58,602 nt of DNA from Stramenopiles sp. TOSAG23-3 (lineage: Eukaryota > Sar). Of the stretch, positions 39,059-47,779 are shown in pieces. The notes beneath the pieces were generated by a model. It worked only from the letters and a program-made list of their open reading frames with translations. It made no database searches and was not told the origin of the DNA. The stretch is from contig LT642153.1 in NCBI GenBank assembly GCA_900128585.1, positions 4,007 to 62,608 of the forward strand. Reading direction: 5' to 3'. Numbering within the stretch: the first letter of the stretch is position 1; each line of letters opens with the position of its first letter. The position numbers and the translations under genes were made by a program.

Positions 39059-40795
39059 TCAATTCCACGTGCTGGAATACCCAATGGAATATTCTTCTTT
39101 CCTAACTTGGGCTTCTTTCTGCCCCAAATCTCTCACTTCCGGGCTGCTTACTTTAACCCACAGGGACTTATCAGCCGCCTCTTCTGTGCTCGTTTTGCCG
39201 GTTTCAGGCGCAGAGTCTTCTTTGGTGAGGGTCGTGTCTTCGTCGCTATCGTTTGCTCCCAAATCACCTGCCGTATATTCTGTTTTTTCACGGAAAAATA
39301 TGGCCACAGCCGCCTCCTTCGCGGGATTTGGCCCATCGCGCTCCCAACTAGCAACTCGCCCATGCGCCCATGCCAATATATTGGCGTGGTGAAAACGAGT
39401 CCGGACGATATTGATTGGTGTTGGCCACACCTGTGACTCACGGTCAATTGCGGGCAACACACACCGAACAGTAATTTTGTAAAATAACTCTTCCGTTCTG
39501 CGCCCTAAACCGTTCCGCAAATTTTGGCTTTGCATTTGCACATACTCGTTCCAAAGCTTTGTCCCCCCATTGATTTGATGGTGCTGTGGTCCCGAAGGGC
39601 TTTCTTGAAAATATAACTTTCCATTGTACATGTTTATCGCCATGAAAACATAGCCCAGGTCGTTGCAGAGACCCCAGACGCCTGACATAAAGTTTCTTCG
39701 AGAAAACGGAGTTTTATATTTGAGAGCAATTTCGAATAACGAAGAGAGTTCTGGTGCCCACACTTCACGCGTTTGTGCATATGATTGGGCAATAGAGCCG
39801 ATGCTAGCGAAGTCCCATGAATGGCGTGACATACTGTCGGAGATGTCTGGGTGGTTTCCACCCCACACCAACTCAGTGCGTTCACCGTTAGCCAACAAAT
39901 ACTTCTGGCATACAGACAATAGCATCATCGCAAATGATTGGCGGTTCAAAGGGCCAGTTACTTCACTTTGATCTTCAGGCCCAAACATGACACCTTTTTC
40001 CGCGCCAATTAAATTAGGGACATTTTGAAAAATTGTGTCAAGGGCGTTTACCAATTTCTGCAGGCCGTGATATTTAATTAGCGGTAAAAGGCGGTACAAA
40101 ACTTGCCCAGCCGCATCTTCAAACTTGAAGGACGATAAAATGGACATGGCATCTCTGAATTGTTTCGCATCGATCAACAGTGGTGCCCTTTCCCTCAAAA
40201 TGGGGAGAGAAAATCTACCACGAGCCAAGTCCACCTTCAAAACCGTAGGAGAGTACTGGTCAAACTGTAAACTCAAAGTGCTCTTTTTTCTGCTATACCT
40301 ACATTTCAAGTTCGCATGGCGATTGTACAAGTGGCTGAACAACTCCAGGGAATGAATCGACACAATAGTGCAGTCCCATTTCCATTTAATGGGCTCAAAG
40401 TCCTTAACCATCAAAGATAACTTTGAGCACGCCAGCTGTCTATAGCTCAGTGGGTGCCAAAACTTCTTCGGCGACGGCCGTGTATCATCCCTAAAACTGC
40501 GTCCTCGTGAAGACTCTTGCCTCTTTACACATTTTACTGGCTCAAGATATACTATCCTACGCTTCCACATTGTATCATCACTCAGCATATGTTTCCACGC
40601 GCGACAAACGCAATAACATTCCTTCCATTCATGTAGGCTTAACATGTTTCGTCCTACGAAAGAAAATGCTAAAGCATAAAGACGTTTTGATTTTATTCGC
40701 TCATTCTTTCGACTGGTTCTTCTGTTGTGTTTATAGGCAGCAAGTAACTCCCTGGCTTCCCTGTCTGCTTTTGCTTTACTCCGAGCTTGAAACAT
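39059..40795 (-). CDS. F-box-like protein, unknown substrate domain
   Basis: This 578-residue protein has an F-box-like segment at about residues 40-87 (LYALAFSFVGRNMLSLHEWK, then CYCVCRAWKHMLSDDTMWKRR) with the family's Leu/Val-Cys-Arg-x-Trp pattern. That suggests an adaptor binding Skp1 in an SCF ligase; the matching scaffold cullin-1 is at 15024. The C-terminal 450 residues show no known repeat (no WD, LRR or Kelch), but include LYRLLPLIKYHGLQKLVNAL and WAHGRVASWERDGPNPAKE. The tail is acidic (NDSDEDTTLTKEDS). Target unknown. It converges on the GCP gene. Confidence 0.65.
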   Translation of the reverse strand: MFQARSKAKADREARELLAAYKHNRRTSRKNERIKSKRLYALAFSFVGRNMLSLHEWKECYCVCRAWKHMLSDDTMWKRRIVYLEPVKCVKRQESSRGRSFRDDTRPSPKKFWHPLSYRQLACSKLSLMVKDFEPIKWKWDCTIVSIHSLELFSHLYNRHANLKCRYSRKKSTLSLQFDQYSPTVLKVDLARGRFSLPILRERAPLLIDAKQFRDAMSILSSFKFEDAAGQVLYRLLPLIKYHGLQKLVNALDTIFQNVPNLIGAEKGVMFGPEDQSEVTGPLNRQSFAMMLLSVCQKYLLANGERTELVWGGNHPDISDSMSRHSWDFASIGSIAQSYAQTREVWAPELSSLFEIALKYKTPFSRRNFMSGVWGLCNDLGYVFMAINMYNGKLYFQESPSGPQHHQINGGTKLWNEYVQMQSQNLRNGLGRRTEELFYKITVRCVLPAIDRESQVWPTPINIVRTRFHHANILAWAHGRVASWERDGPNPAKEAAVAIFFREKTEYTAGDLGANDSDEDTTLTKEDSAPETGKTSTEEAADKSLWVKVSSPEVRDLGQKEAQVRKEEYSIGYSSTWN

Positions 40796-42035
40796 GTTCT
40801 TTCTGGCCTTTATTTTTATGCTCCTTTCGACGCCTTACTTTTAGGTTGAACATCTATCGTCTTTTACTATTTTCCCCGTTTTAACACAAATGATTTTTTC
40901 TTTTACACAAGAAAATGTTGAAAAGAGAGCGAACGGTATGGAATAGGATAAATATAATACCACCCCACTCCCCCCAATTCGACGACCGTTTTATTATTCT
41001 TCTTCTACTACTATTTGTTTATATATACTACAACAGCAACAACCAACTCACTGGTATAATAATTATAATAATAATATTACACTGCTTTACTAGACTTCTT
41101 CTACGGCAGTGATGATGAAACTGATGTCACCAAAGTGTTTAAAATGTGCTTGCTATCAATATTATAGACTATATACCGTACTCGACTCGTAGATTACGAA
41201 GTAGTCGTCGCTCTTCTTCTTCAGATTTTATTCATTCTCGCTCCCGTCCGTCCTCCTGTGGTTTCTTTCTTTCCTTGGTGTGTCCTGTTTGTTGTGTTTT
41301 GTTGTTGTTTATAGTCTATATAGTTAATTAATTAATTATAAATAAAAGCCAACCTCCACACTGCTACCTCTCCCCACTTCATATATTTAATACTATTACA
41401 TTGTATTATAAATACCATTTAGTATTACCTCCTTCTTCTTCCTTTTATTATTATAATTTAATAAAACCTTCCCCCCGTCGTTGGGCGGGGAAGGAAGGGC
41501 CTGGCCCCCCTCCCCTTTCCTTTCCCTTGCTCCCTCACTCCATTGGCACCTACCTACCTACCTTCCTTGCTTGCGCTTGCTTCTTTCTTCTTGTTATTGT
41601 TGATTATATTATTGAAAATAATATATAATAAGAAGGAGGGAGCGAGGAGGAGAGAAGAAGAAGATGAAAAAATAAAAATGTATAAAAAATAATAAATAAA
41701 ATAAGGAGGAGAGAGAAGAAGAAGAAGAGGAGGAGGACGGAGGTCTGTTGATATTTCTTCTTCTTTTACTGTAGTATTATTATTATTATATTTATTAATA
41801 AAATAATAAATTAGAAGTCATCAACAACAACAAAAGTAAAAAAAAAATTATTTACTTATTATTATCCATGGTTTGTTTTTCTGTTTAAGTTTATATCCCA
41901 TATCAGTGTGTATGGTCGGTACCACCGTTTCTTTAGTATAGAGCATACGATTAAAAGAAAGGAACAAACAGGTATATCAACAACTACATATGTAAATTGA
42001 CAAGTGATATTGCGTTTCATATATACCAAGAAGAC
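40796..42035. other. Divergent spacer with low-complexity DNA
   Basis: Includes CCTACC/CTTGC repeats (41550-41590), poly-purine stretches (41636-41745), AT-rich repeats and GGTCGGTACC ending at 41923. The frames at 41146 and 41401 (+) have low-complexity translations and are not believed. Confidence 0.5.
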
Positions 42036-42488
42036 ATGTCGAAAAAACGTCCTCGGTCAGAGTCAACAGAAGGGAACGACGATCGCTTGGCAATAGCAGA
42101 GAAACATTTGCTTAGCGTGTTGCAAAAGCTAGACATTTTTGAAAATGAGTTGTCGGATAGTCTGAAGGACAAAGCAGTAGATGGTATTGCTGGTAACCAT
42201 GAGGAGGCCCGGGATGCAGTCCTGCAAAAGTTAGCAGATAGTGTTATGGGGTATCAAAACTCTTTAGTGACGCTTGTAGATTGGTGTAAAGAAACAGAGA
42301 AGAGCAAAGAGTTTCCAGATATCAAAGTGCCGGAAAGTTACTACAAAAGGATCTTTGAAGACAACGAGCACTTCACTAATCCCGAGATCGATGTAACCAA
42401 AAATCTTTTAGAACTCAAAGATCAAAAGAAACAACTGGAGCACGCCGATTTTATCTTCAGGAAGGTGGCTGAAGGAATACAAAAATAG
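42036..42488 (+). CDS. Small helical protein, possibly Mediator subunit 10
   Basis: The first ATG is at 42036 (the frame also reaches a TTG at 41997), giving 150 residues. After a basic start (SKKRPRSES) the protein is helical and acidic. The stretch DIKVPESYYKRIFEDNEHFTN, followed by a long helix (LLELKDQKKQLEHADFIFRKV), recalls the MED10 pattern (VP..VYEYID.GRNP, then helix), and the length suits MED10. The match is suggestive only; other small helical subunits would fit. It converges on the SARNP gene, 394 bp apart. Confidence 0.5.
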   Translation: MSKKRPRSESTEGNDDRLAIAEKHLLSVLQKLDIFENELSDSLKDKAVDGIAGNHEEARDAVLQKLADSVMGYQNSLVTLVDWCKETEKSKEFPDIKVPESYYKRIFEDNEHFTNPEIDVTKNLLELKDQKKQLEHADFIFRKVAEGIQK

Positions 42489-42882
42489 CATGTGGGCGAT
42501 TTTGAGGAGGTGCAGTATTTTTGGTTTGGGTATTGAGTCGTACCATCTCAATCCGTCACGGGCAGAATATAGCGCGATCGTTTACTTCGTGCTGGCGAAT
42601 CTTGTATATACTTCGTATTAAGTAAATTCTTTTTGTTTTTCTTTTAAATATAGACATGACATTATTGATTTAAAAAAAAAAAATATTACGGAACTAGTAC
42701 ACAAAGTACGATCGTTCGTACTTCGTCAAATAAAAAATAAAATCCATTCTCAGAGAAATTGTCTCCCGAGAAAGTAATAAACGCAGGGGCGTGCGTGAAA
42801 AAATAGCATTGCCATCACGCGGGCATTACTCGTCCATCCACTTAGTAATAAACGTTACAATCCATTACGTTGCGGTCACTCT
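42489..42882. other. Convergent spacer
   Basis: AT-rich 3' flanks, with small hairpin-capable strings (AGTACGATCGTTCGTACT at about 42704) and a TATACTTCGTATTAAGTA word at about 42608 that recurs at about 46048. No gene is seen. Confidence 0.45.
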
Positions 42883-43875
42883 TTAGTTGCGATTGAAACG
42901 AGCATTTCGCTTCCGACGGCGTGCTGCTTCTTCCTTGGAAACTTTCTTCTTCTTTTTCTCTGGCACTACAACTTTTCTCCTATTCTTTTTGTTCTTCTGG
43001 TTGTTATTCTTTCCACCAGATTTTTGCCCTGTCTTGAAACTGCCGATGCGGTTGTTCCGCTCCGGTGTTTTGCTCCTGTTTTTGTTCTGTCGGCCTTGGT
43101 TCGTGTTGTTGTTTCGTCGCTTTTTCGCGCTAGGACTTTGCTCTCGTGCCCTCGCGTTATTCTCATTGCCTCGTTTTCGCTTATTCTTTTTCTTTCCCTG
43201 AGGAGTATTGGCTCTTTGGTTGTTGTTTCCCTTCTTCTTTTTGTTCGGAGTATTGGCTCTTTGGTCGTTGTTTCCCTTCTTTTTCTTCTTCTTGCCTTTG
43301 GGGGGGTTTGCACCACTTGCGTTCCTCTCAGATTCAGGAGGAGGTGGGACGAACCCAAACCGCTTTTGTCGCCTGAGCAATTTCACTTGTTCCACAAGAG
43401 GATCAACGTAGCCAAATTCTTTCGCTCGAGCAACCCGTTTGTCGAATTCTTCATCAGACATATCTTCAACTTTGGACTTCGTTGCCTTTGGCGCTGTCGC
43501 TTTGGGCATTTCAGTGCCAAAGCGTTTTGCTCTTTCTACGAGACGAGCGAACTTTTCTTGCTCGTCGTCCAGGTCGTCTGTCGCGCCGGCTGCCTCTTCG
43601 GCTACGCTTTCTTTTGCTGCGCTTGCGCCTGCCTTAGCGGTTTTTGCAGGAGACTTCTTCTTGCTCTTCGGTGGGGAGGCAGGCTCCGCTTCTTCGTCTG
43701 CATTATCCTCGCCGCCATCTTCCACGGCATCCTCGGTGCCTAACAATTCCGCGTCCAGGGCCTCTTCCAATCGCTCGATCAGGGCGGCCTTCAACCCGGA
43801 CGTGTCGAGGCTTCGCTTCTTCAGTTCGTCTCGCAACTCTGCAACCCTAAGCGCTCTTGGGTTTATGTCTGACAT
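42883..43875 (-). CDS. SARNP: SAP-domain ribonucleoprotein, SARNP/Tho1-like
   Basis: The 330-residue protein starts with a SAP domain (residues about 9-43, LRVAELRDELKKRSLDTSG, then LKAALIERLEEAL), which binds DNA/RNA. In the middle are two copies of the SARNP/Tho1 motif: KFARLVERAKRFG and KRVARAKEFGYVD followed by KLLRRQKRFG. The C-terminal half is a Lys/Asn/Arg-rich tail with repeated KKKKGNN-QRANTP units. The yeast Tho1/human SARNP (CIP29) family works with TREX and the DEAD helicase UAP56 in nuclear mRNA export. The tail is longer than in SARNP (210 residues). The repeated RFG/FGY motifs match the family's helicase-binding pattern. Confidence 0.83.
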   Translation of the reverse strand: MSDINPRALRVAELRDELKKRSLDTSGLKAALIERLEEALDAELLGTEDAVEDGGEDNADEEAEPASPPKSKKKSPAKTAKAGASAAKESVAEEAAGATDDLDDEQEKFARLVERAKRFGTEMPKATAPKATKSKVEDMSDEEFDKRVARAKEFGYVDPLVEQVKLLRRQKRFGFVPPPPESERNASGANPPKGKKKKKKGNNDQRANTPNKKKKGNNNQRANTPQGKKKNKRKRGNENNARAREQSPSAKKRRNNNTNQGRQNKNRSKTPERNNRIGSFKTGQKSGGKNNNQKNKKNRRKVVVPEKKKKKVSKEEAARRRKRNARFNRN

Positions 43876-45278
43876 CGCGATATTTTTATCAGGTAGAACT
43901 CTTTAAATCTGTGAGGTGCGTGAAAGAAGTAAGTAAGTAGTAATGAATGTGATTGAATATTATGTCAACTGAAGTCCCACGAAAATTTCAGATTCGATGA
44001 ATAGGAATGGTTGCAATTAGTTTATCGTTTGATTCAAATGTAAACGATACAAAAAAATGCAAAAGTAGTTTGAATTAAAACAATATAATAATTATTATTA
44101 ATAAAAAAAAAGAAGCAGCAACAAGAAGAAGAAGAAAGAAGAAGAAGACTGAGATGATAGGTAGAGCTATTTATTATATATACTATTCCACTGATGTTGT
44201 TTTTATTACAATAATATTCATTATATTTCCTTCTTTCTTGAGATTTGTGCTATAGTGTGTTCCTGTAGTTAATTAAATGATCGAAGCGTGGGGTGGTGGT
44301 GGGAAGGGGGGAAAAGAATGTGTGGTGTGCATACATCACACAGCATCTGAATAGGACGCGATCAGCAGAACACAGAACATTCAAAAAACATAGGGATGAA
44401 ACTGGTCACAACATCACACTACCTGGTAGCTTGCTTTGTTAATATTTTAGTGTAGTAACATATAGAAGTTAAAGTAGAGCCATCATGCGTTTCGTGCCAT
44501 AGAGGTAGGTATTAACTAGGTAGACAGTGTAAAGGAGGAAAGAGGCGCGAGATGTTTCTTCCTTTCGCCGCGCCGCGCACATAACAAATACATGAATGTT
44601 GTTGTTTATAGGGTTAATATAACTTCCATTTAAAATAATGGTTTAACACTTTTTTAATTAAATTTGTATAAAATTAATATTATTTATGGTGAAATATGAC
44701 ATAATATCTTCATTAACACTATTAAAACATTATTTTATAATATTACATTTTAATACTTTATTTACATATTTTATGTTCAAACGATTTATAATTTTAATAA
44801 AATAGACAAATATAGAAAAAATTAAACAGTTATAATATTTTTGAATAATATATACATATTATGAATATGTATAATATATTTGTGTGCTAAAGTTATAAAA
44901 TAGCATAGAAAAAGCATTATTTTTTACAAAAACTGTTTTTAACTATAAACCTAACATTAACACTAACTATGTTGAGGAGGCGTAGTCATCATTTTATTAT
45001 ATTTTTTAGTAGTCGCGTCAGGCATCAGGCAGGAATCGCGGACGTCCTGTCATCATCACACTCCGCACATCAATTTAATTTTGCCCCTCCTTCGTTCAGT
45101 TCGTTCCTTTGCTTTGAGTTAAAAGCCATATTAGTTCGTTTTATTATATCTTGCTTACCGTTTTTTAACTAAGCTGTGGTTTTGTCTACTTGAAATAATC
45201 AGTAAGTTAGTTCCCTACATCAAGAAAATTAAATAAACACTTGGCACGTTTTTTGTCCCAGCTCGTCGAGTTTTCCCT
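43876..45278. other. Divergent AT-rich spacer
   Basis: Contains a (GAA)n run (44110-44150), a G-rich run (44289-44315) and long AT-only DNA (44600-44950). No coding frame was recognised. Confidence 0.5.
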
Positions 45279-45911
45279 ATGTCAGCTTTTGCATCCTCCA
45301 CGAAGAAGGACGCTGGCAGTAGTGAAAGTAGTAAGCCGTCAGCGTCCAAGCCGCAATATTTTTCTGTTGAAGCCAAGATCCAGAAAGCTTTAGGGTATAA
45401 GGAAAAGGGCAATGTGTCATTTAAAGCCAAGAAGTACAGAAAAGCAATTCGTATGTATCATTTTATGTTTGCATACATCACAGGTTTACCAGGGCAGTCC
45501 CTATCAGGAGAGGCAGGTGGTATGGCAAACTTCCTACAGGGTGTGCAGGGTGAGACGGAAGACCCAATGTCTGAAACAGAGTCACAGCAAATCAGCGATT
45601 TACTCGCAACAGCCAATTTAAACATATCAAGCTCCTATATACAACTGAAAGATTCTGAAAATGCCTTAAAGTTTGGCAAGGCCGCTCTTGCGAGTGACCC
45701 AAACCGCTGGAAGGCCCACTTGCGAAAAGGTCAAGCATACATGATGAAGAAGGACTTTGAAAATGCAAAGGAGGCACTAGAATGTGCGCTGTCGATGCAA
45801 GGTGGAACAGAAAAATATATTCTTAAGGAAATGAAACGCTTGAAGCTGCTGGAGAAAAGGGAAGATAACATAGCAAAGAAGCGTTACAAAGGAATGTTTG
45901 AAAAGTTATGA
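45279..45911 (+). CDS. TPR protein, TTC9-like
   Basis: This 210-residue protein has a Ser/Lys-rich N-terminus, then three tetratricopeptide-like helical pairs. They are YKEKGNVSFKAKKYRKAIRMY, then a pair around LLATANLNISSSYIQLKDSENALKFGKAAL, then KAHLRKGQAYMMKKDFENAKEALECAL. It ends with KKRYKGMFEKL, a closing motif shared by TTC9 and the TPR part of FKBP-type immunophilins. An insert between the first and second repeats (GQSLSGEAGG...QGETEDPMSETES) also fits TTC9. There is no peptidyl-prolyl isomerase domain. Likely a cytosolic Hsp90/actin-linked adaptor; role inferred. Confidence 0.75.
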   Translation: MSAFASSTKKDAGSSESSKPSASKPQYFSVEAKIQKALGYKEKGNVSFKAKKYRKAIRMYHFMFAYITGLPGQSLSGEAGGMANFLQGVQGETEDPMSETESQQISDLLATANLNISSSYIQLKDSENALKFGKAALASDPNRWKAHLRKGQAYMMKKDFENAKEALECALSMQGGTEKYILKEMKRLKLLEKREDNIAKKRYKGMFEKL

Positions 45912-46155
45912 AAGGCATCTCTATCTACGTGCGTAAGAATGATCTGCGTTCGGTAGTCGTTGTTGTTGATGATTTCGACCCCCGACCAATTTATTCGGTC
46001 GTCGATCAAATGAAAAGGTATTTCATTACTCCCTGTATTTGTATACTTCGTACTAAGTACTCGTATTAAATACTTTGGACGTTAATATATGTATATATAT
46101 TTTGTGGTACAAGCACCCTAATGCAATAAACCAACCACATTCCACCATGGCCGAC

Positions 46156-47172
46156 TCAGCCTTCGACAAAGCTATAGAGCGCGCCCGTGAAGTAGTCGAT
46201 GTTGAACGGTGAGTCGCAGCCGCGGTGTGTCGCACCTTGGCAAAGGGCGGTCTTGGTCGTGGCATTGGACGTCAGCGAGTAGCTCACTAGCACCGGGTAA
46301 ATGTCCGTTTTCGACGCGAAGGCCATCCCGTAGATTGTGCGGCGAAGGGGGTCCCACGCCGAGATACCGTTGGACACACTGTAGGCATCAAAACCAGCCA
46401 GGATGGTTGGCTGAAAGGAGCTCGTCTCGATCGTGAAGGCGTAGGGCTTGAACGTCGCCGCATCCAGACCGAGGGCGACGATGTCGCCGGTGTGCGGATC
46501 GTGCTCCATTGCGTGGACCATCTGCGCGGCTGGCAACGTGCGGCGCGCCGTCTCTGTTCCCTTTGTGAGATCGATGGCGACCAGGTCGAAAAGGCCGCTG
46601 ACCGAGTAGTTCTTGGCGGGGCTCATCAGCCAGTAGGTCGAGCTCACGACATCGAAGCAGTGCGGCGCGTCCAACAACCCCTCCGCGCCGGCGAGGAAGC
46701 CTTCGGAGAGCTTCTGCACCGCGTGGCCCTTGGAGGGGTCGATTATGTATGCAGTGTGCTTCTGGGTTGCCGTGTCGATACCGGAGATCACGAGGCCATG
46801 CTTGCCATATGCATCGATCGTCATGCCCACCCCGATCTCCACTGAATTCTGCAGCAGAGGAGTCTGGAAGACGCCGGTGATGGACGCATCGGCCAGCGAT
46901 ATGCCGACGATTGAAGTCTCAACGCCGTCGGTTTTGTTCAGTGCCAGTACGTACATCGTTGCCGTATCCTCCCAGATTGTGCTCAGCTGCGGGCCGATTG
47001 GGTTAAATTGCTGCCCGAGGTCGACCTTGCCGATGGTCTTGTTGGTGCCGTTTCCGTCGATGTGGATGAGGTAGTCTTGCATCTGGCTCAGCGAGTACAT
47101 GCCCGCAGCCGGTGGCGGCTCGCGCGTCGCGGCGACGGCGAGCGTGGATACGAGAAGAATGCACGCCAGCAT
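46156..47172 (-). CDS. Secreted GC-rich protein, possible beta-propeller
   Basis: The 338 residues start with a signal peptide (MLACILLVSTLAVAA). The mature part is rich in Gly, Thr, Asp and hydrophobic strands repeated about every 50 residues (for example HGLVISGIDTATQKHTAYII, FDLVAIDLTKGTETARR and GDIVALGLDAATFKPYAF), a pattern of beta-propeller blades without a named family. Several Asn-X-Thr/Ser sites (NGT, NKT, NYS, NAT) suit an extracellular glycoprotein. G+C is far above the neighbours (41 of 60 bases at 46501-46560), so codon use differs from nearby genes; transfer or strong expression could explain it. It converges on the TTC9-like gene. Confidence 0.68.
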   Translation of the reverse strand: MLACILLVSTLAVAATREPPPAAGMYSLSQMQDYLIHIDGNGTNKTIGKVDLGQQFNPIGPQLSTIWEDTATMYVLALNKTDGVETSIVGISLADASITGVFQTPLLQNSVEIGVGMTIDAYGKHGLVISGIDTATQKHTAYIIDPSKGHAVQKLSEGFLAGAEGLLDAPHCFDVVSSTYWLMSPAKNYSVSGLFDLVAIDLTKGTETARRTLPAAQMVHAMEHDPHTGDIVALGLDAATFKPYAFTIETSSFQPTILAGFDAYSVSNGISAWDPLRRTIYGMAFASKTDIYPVLVSYSLTSNATTKTALCQGATHRGCDSPFNIDYFTGALYSFVEG

Positions 47173-47779
47173 GGGTTCTCGGCGGCGACGGGCCGCGGTG
47201 TCTCACACAAGAAAAGTAAAAAGTACAGTGGCGCGACACCACTCAAACCCCAGAGTACTGTGCCTGCGGTCTAGTATAGCGGAGGTGATAACCCCCACCC
47301 CACCCCATGCGTGGTCAGAGTTCACAGAGCTGAAGCAACTAAAAAAATTAAACTGTGTAATAATAGTGTGGTGGTGTGGCCACTATTATTAAAATACAAA
47401 TTTATTGCCCATTATATTATTATATAATATTTTTTTGCAAGTACCCTCCTTGGTAGTATAATATTATTATTAATATTTTTGTTTTTAATTTAATTGATAC
47501 ACAACAACAGCACAACAACAAAATAACAGTATGATTCTTCAAACAACCAAAAAAATTCAGAGATAATAAATTTTAACAACAAATTATTAGACCATATATA
47601 TTAAAGAGAAAAAAAATACGAGTAACATTTTGATCTTGAACACACGTAGATTTCGTTAATTCATGCATGCATCAAAAACAACTAGACCTAAAATCTGAAA
47701 TAATCATGAATCCCATTCGTGTGCGAATTTTTTCTTGCTTCTTCTTCCTGGATGAAAAAAACCAAAGACATTCGTTCCG
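47173..47779. other. Same-strand spacer between secreted protein and aldolase/SDR
   Basis: AT-rich DNA. No gene was recognised. Confidence 0.45.

Noticed and set aside
41146-41628. Small + strand frames before the MED10-like gene
   Set aside because: They consist of low-complexity AT and CCT repeats; no motif or signal supports a gene.
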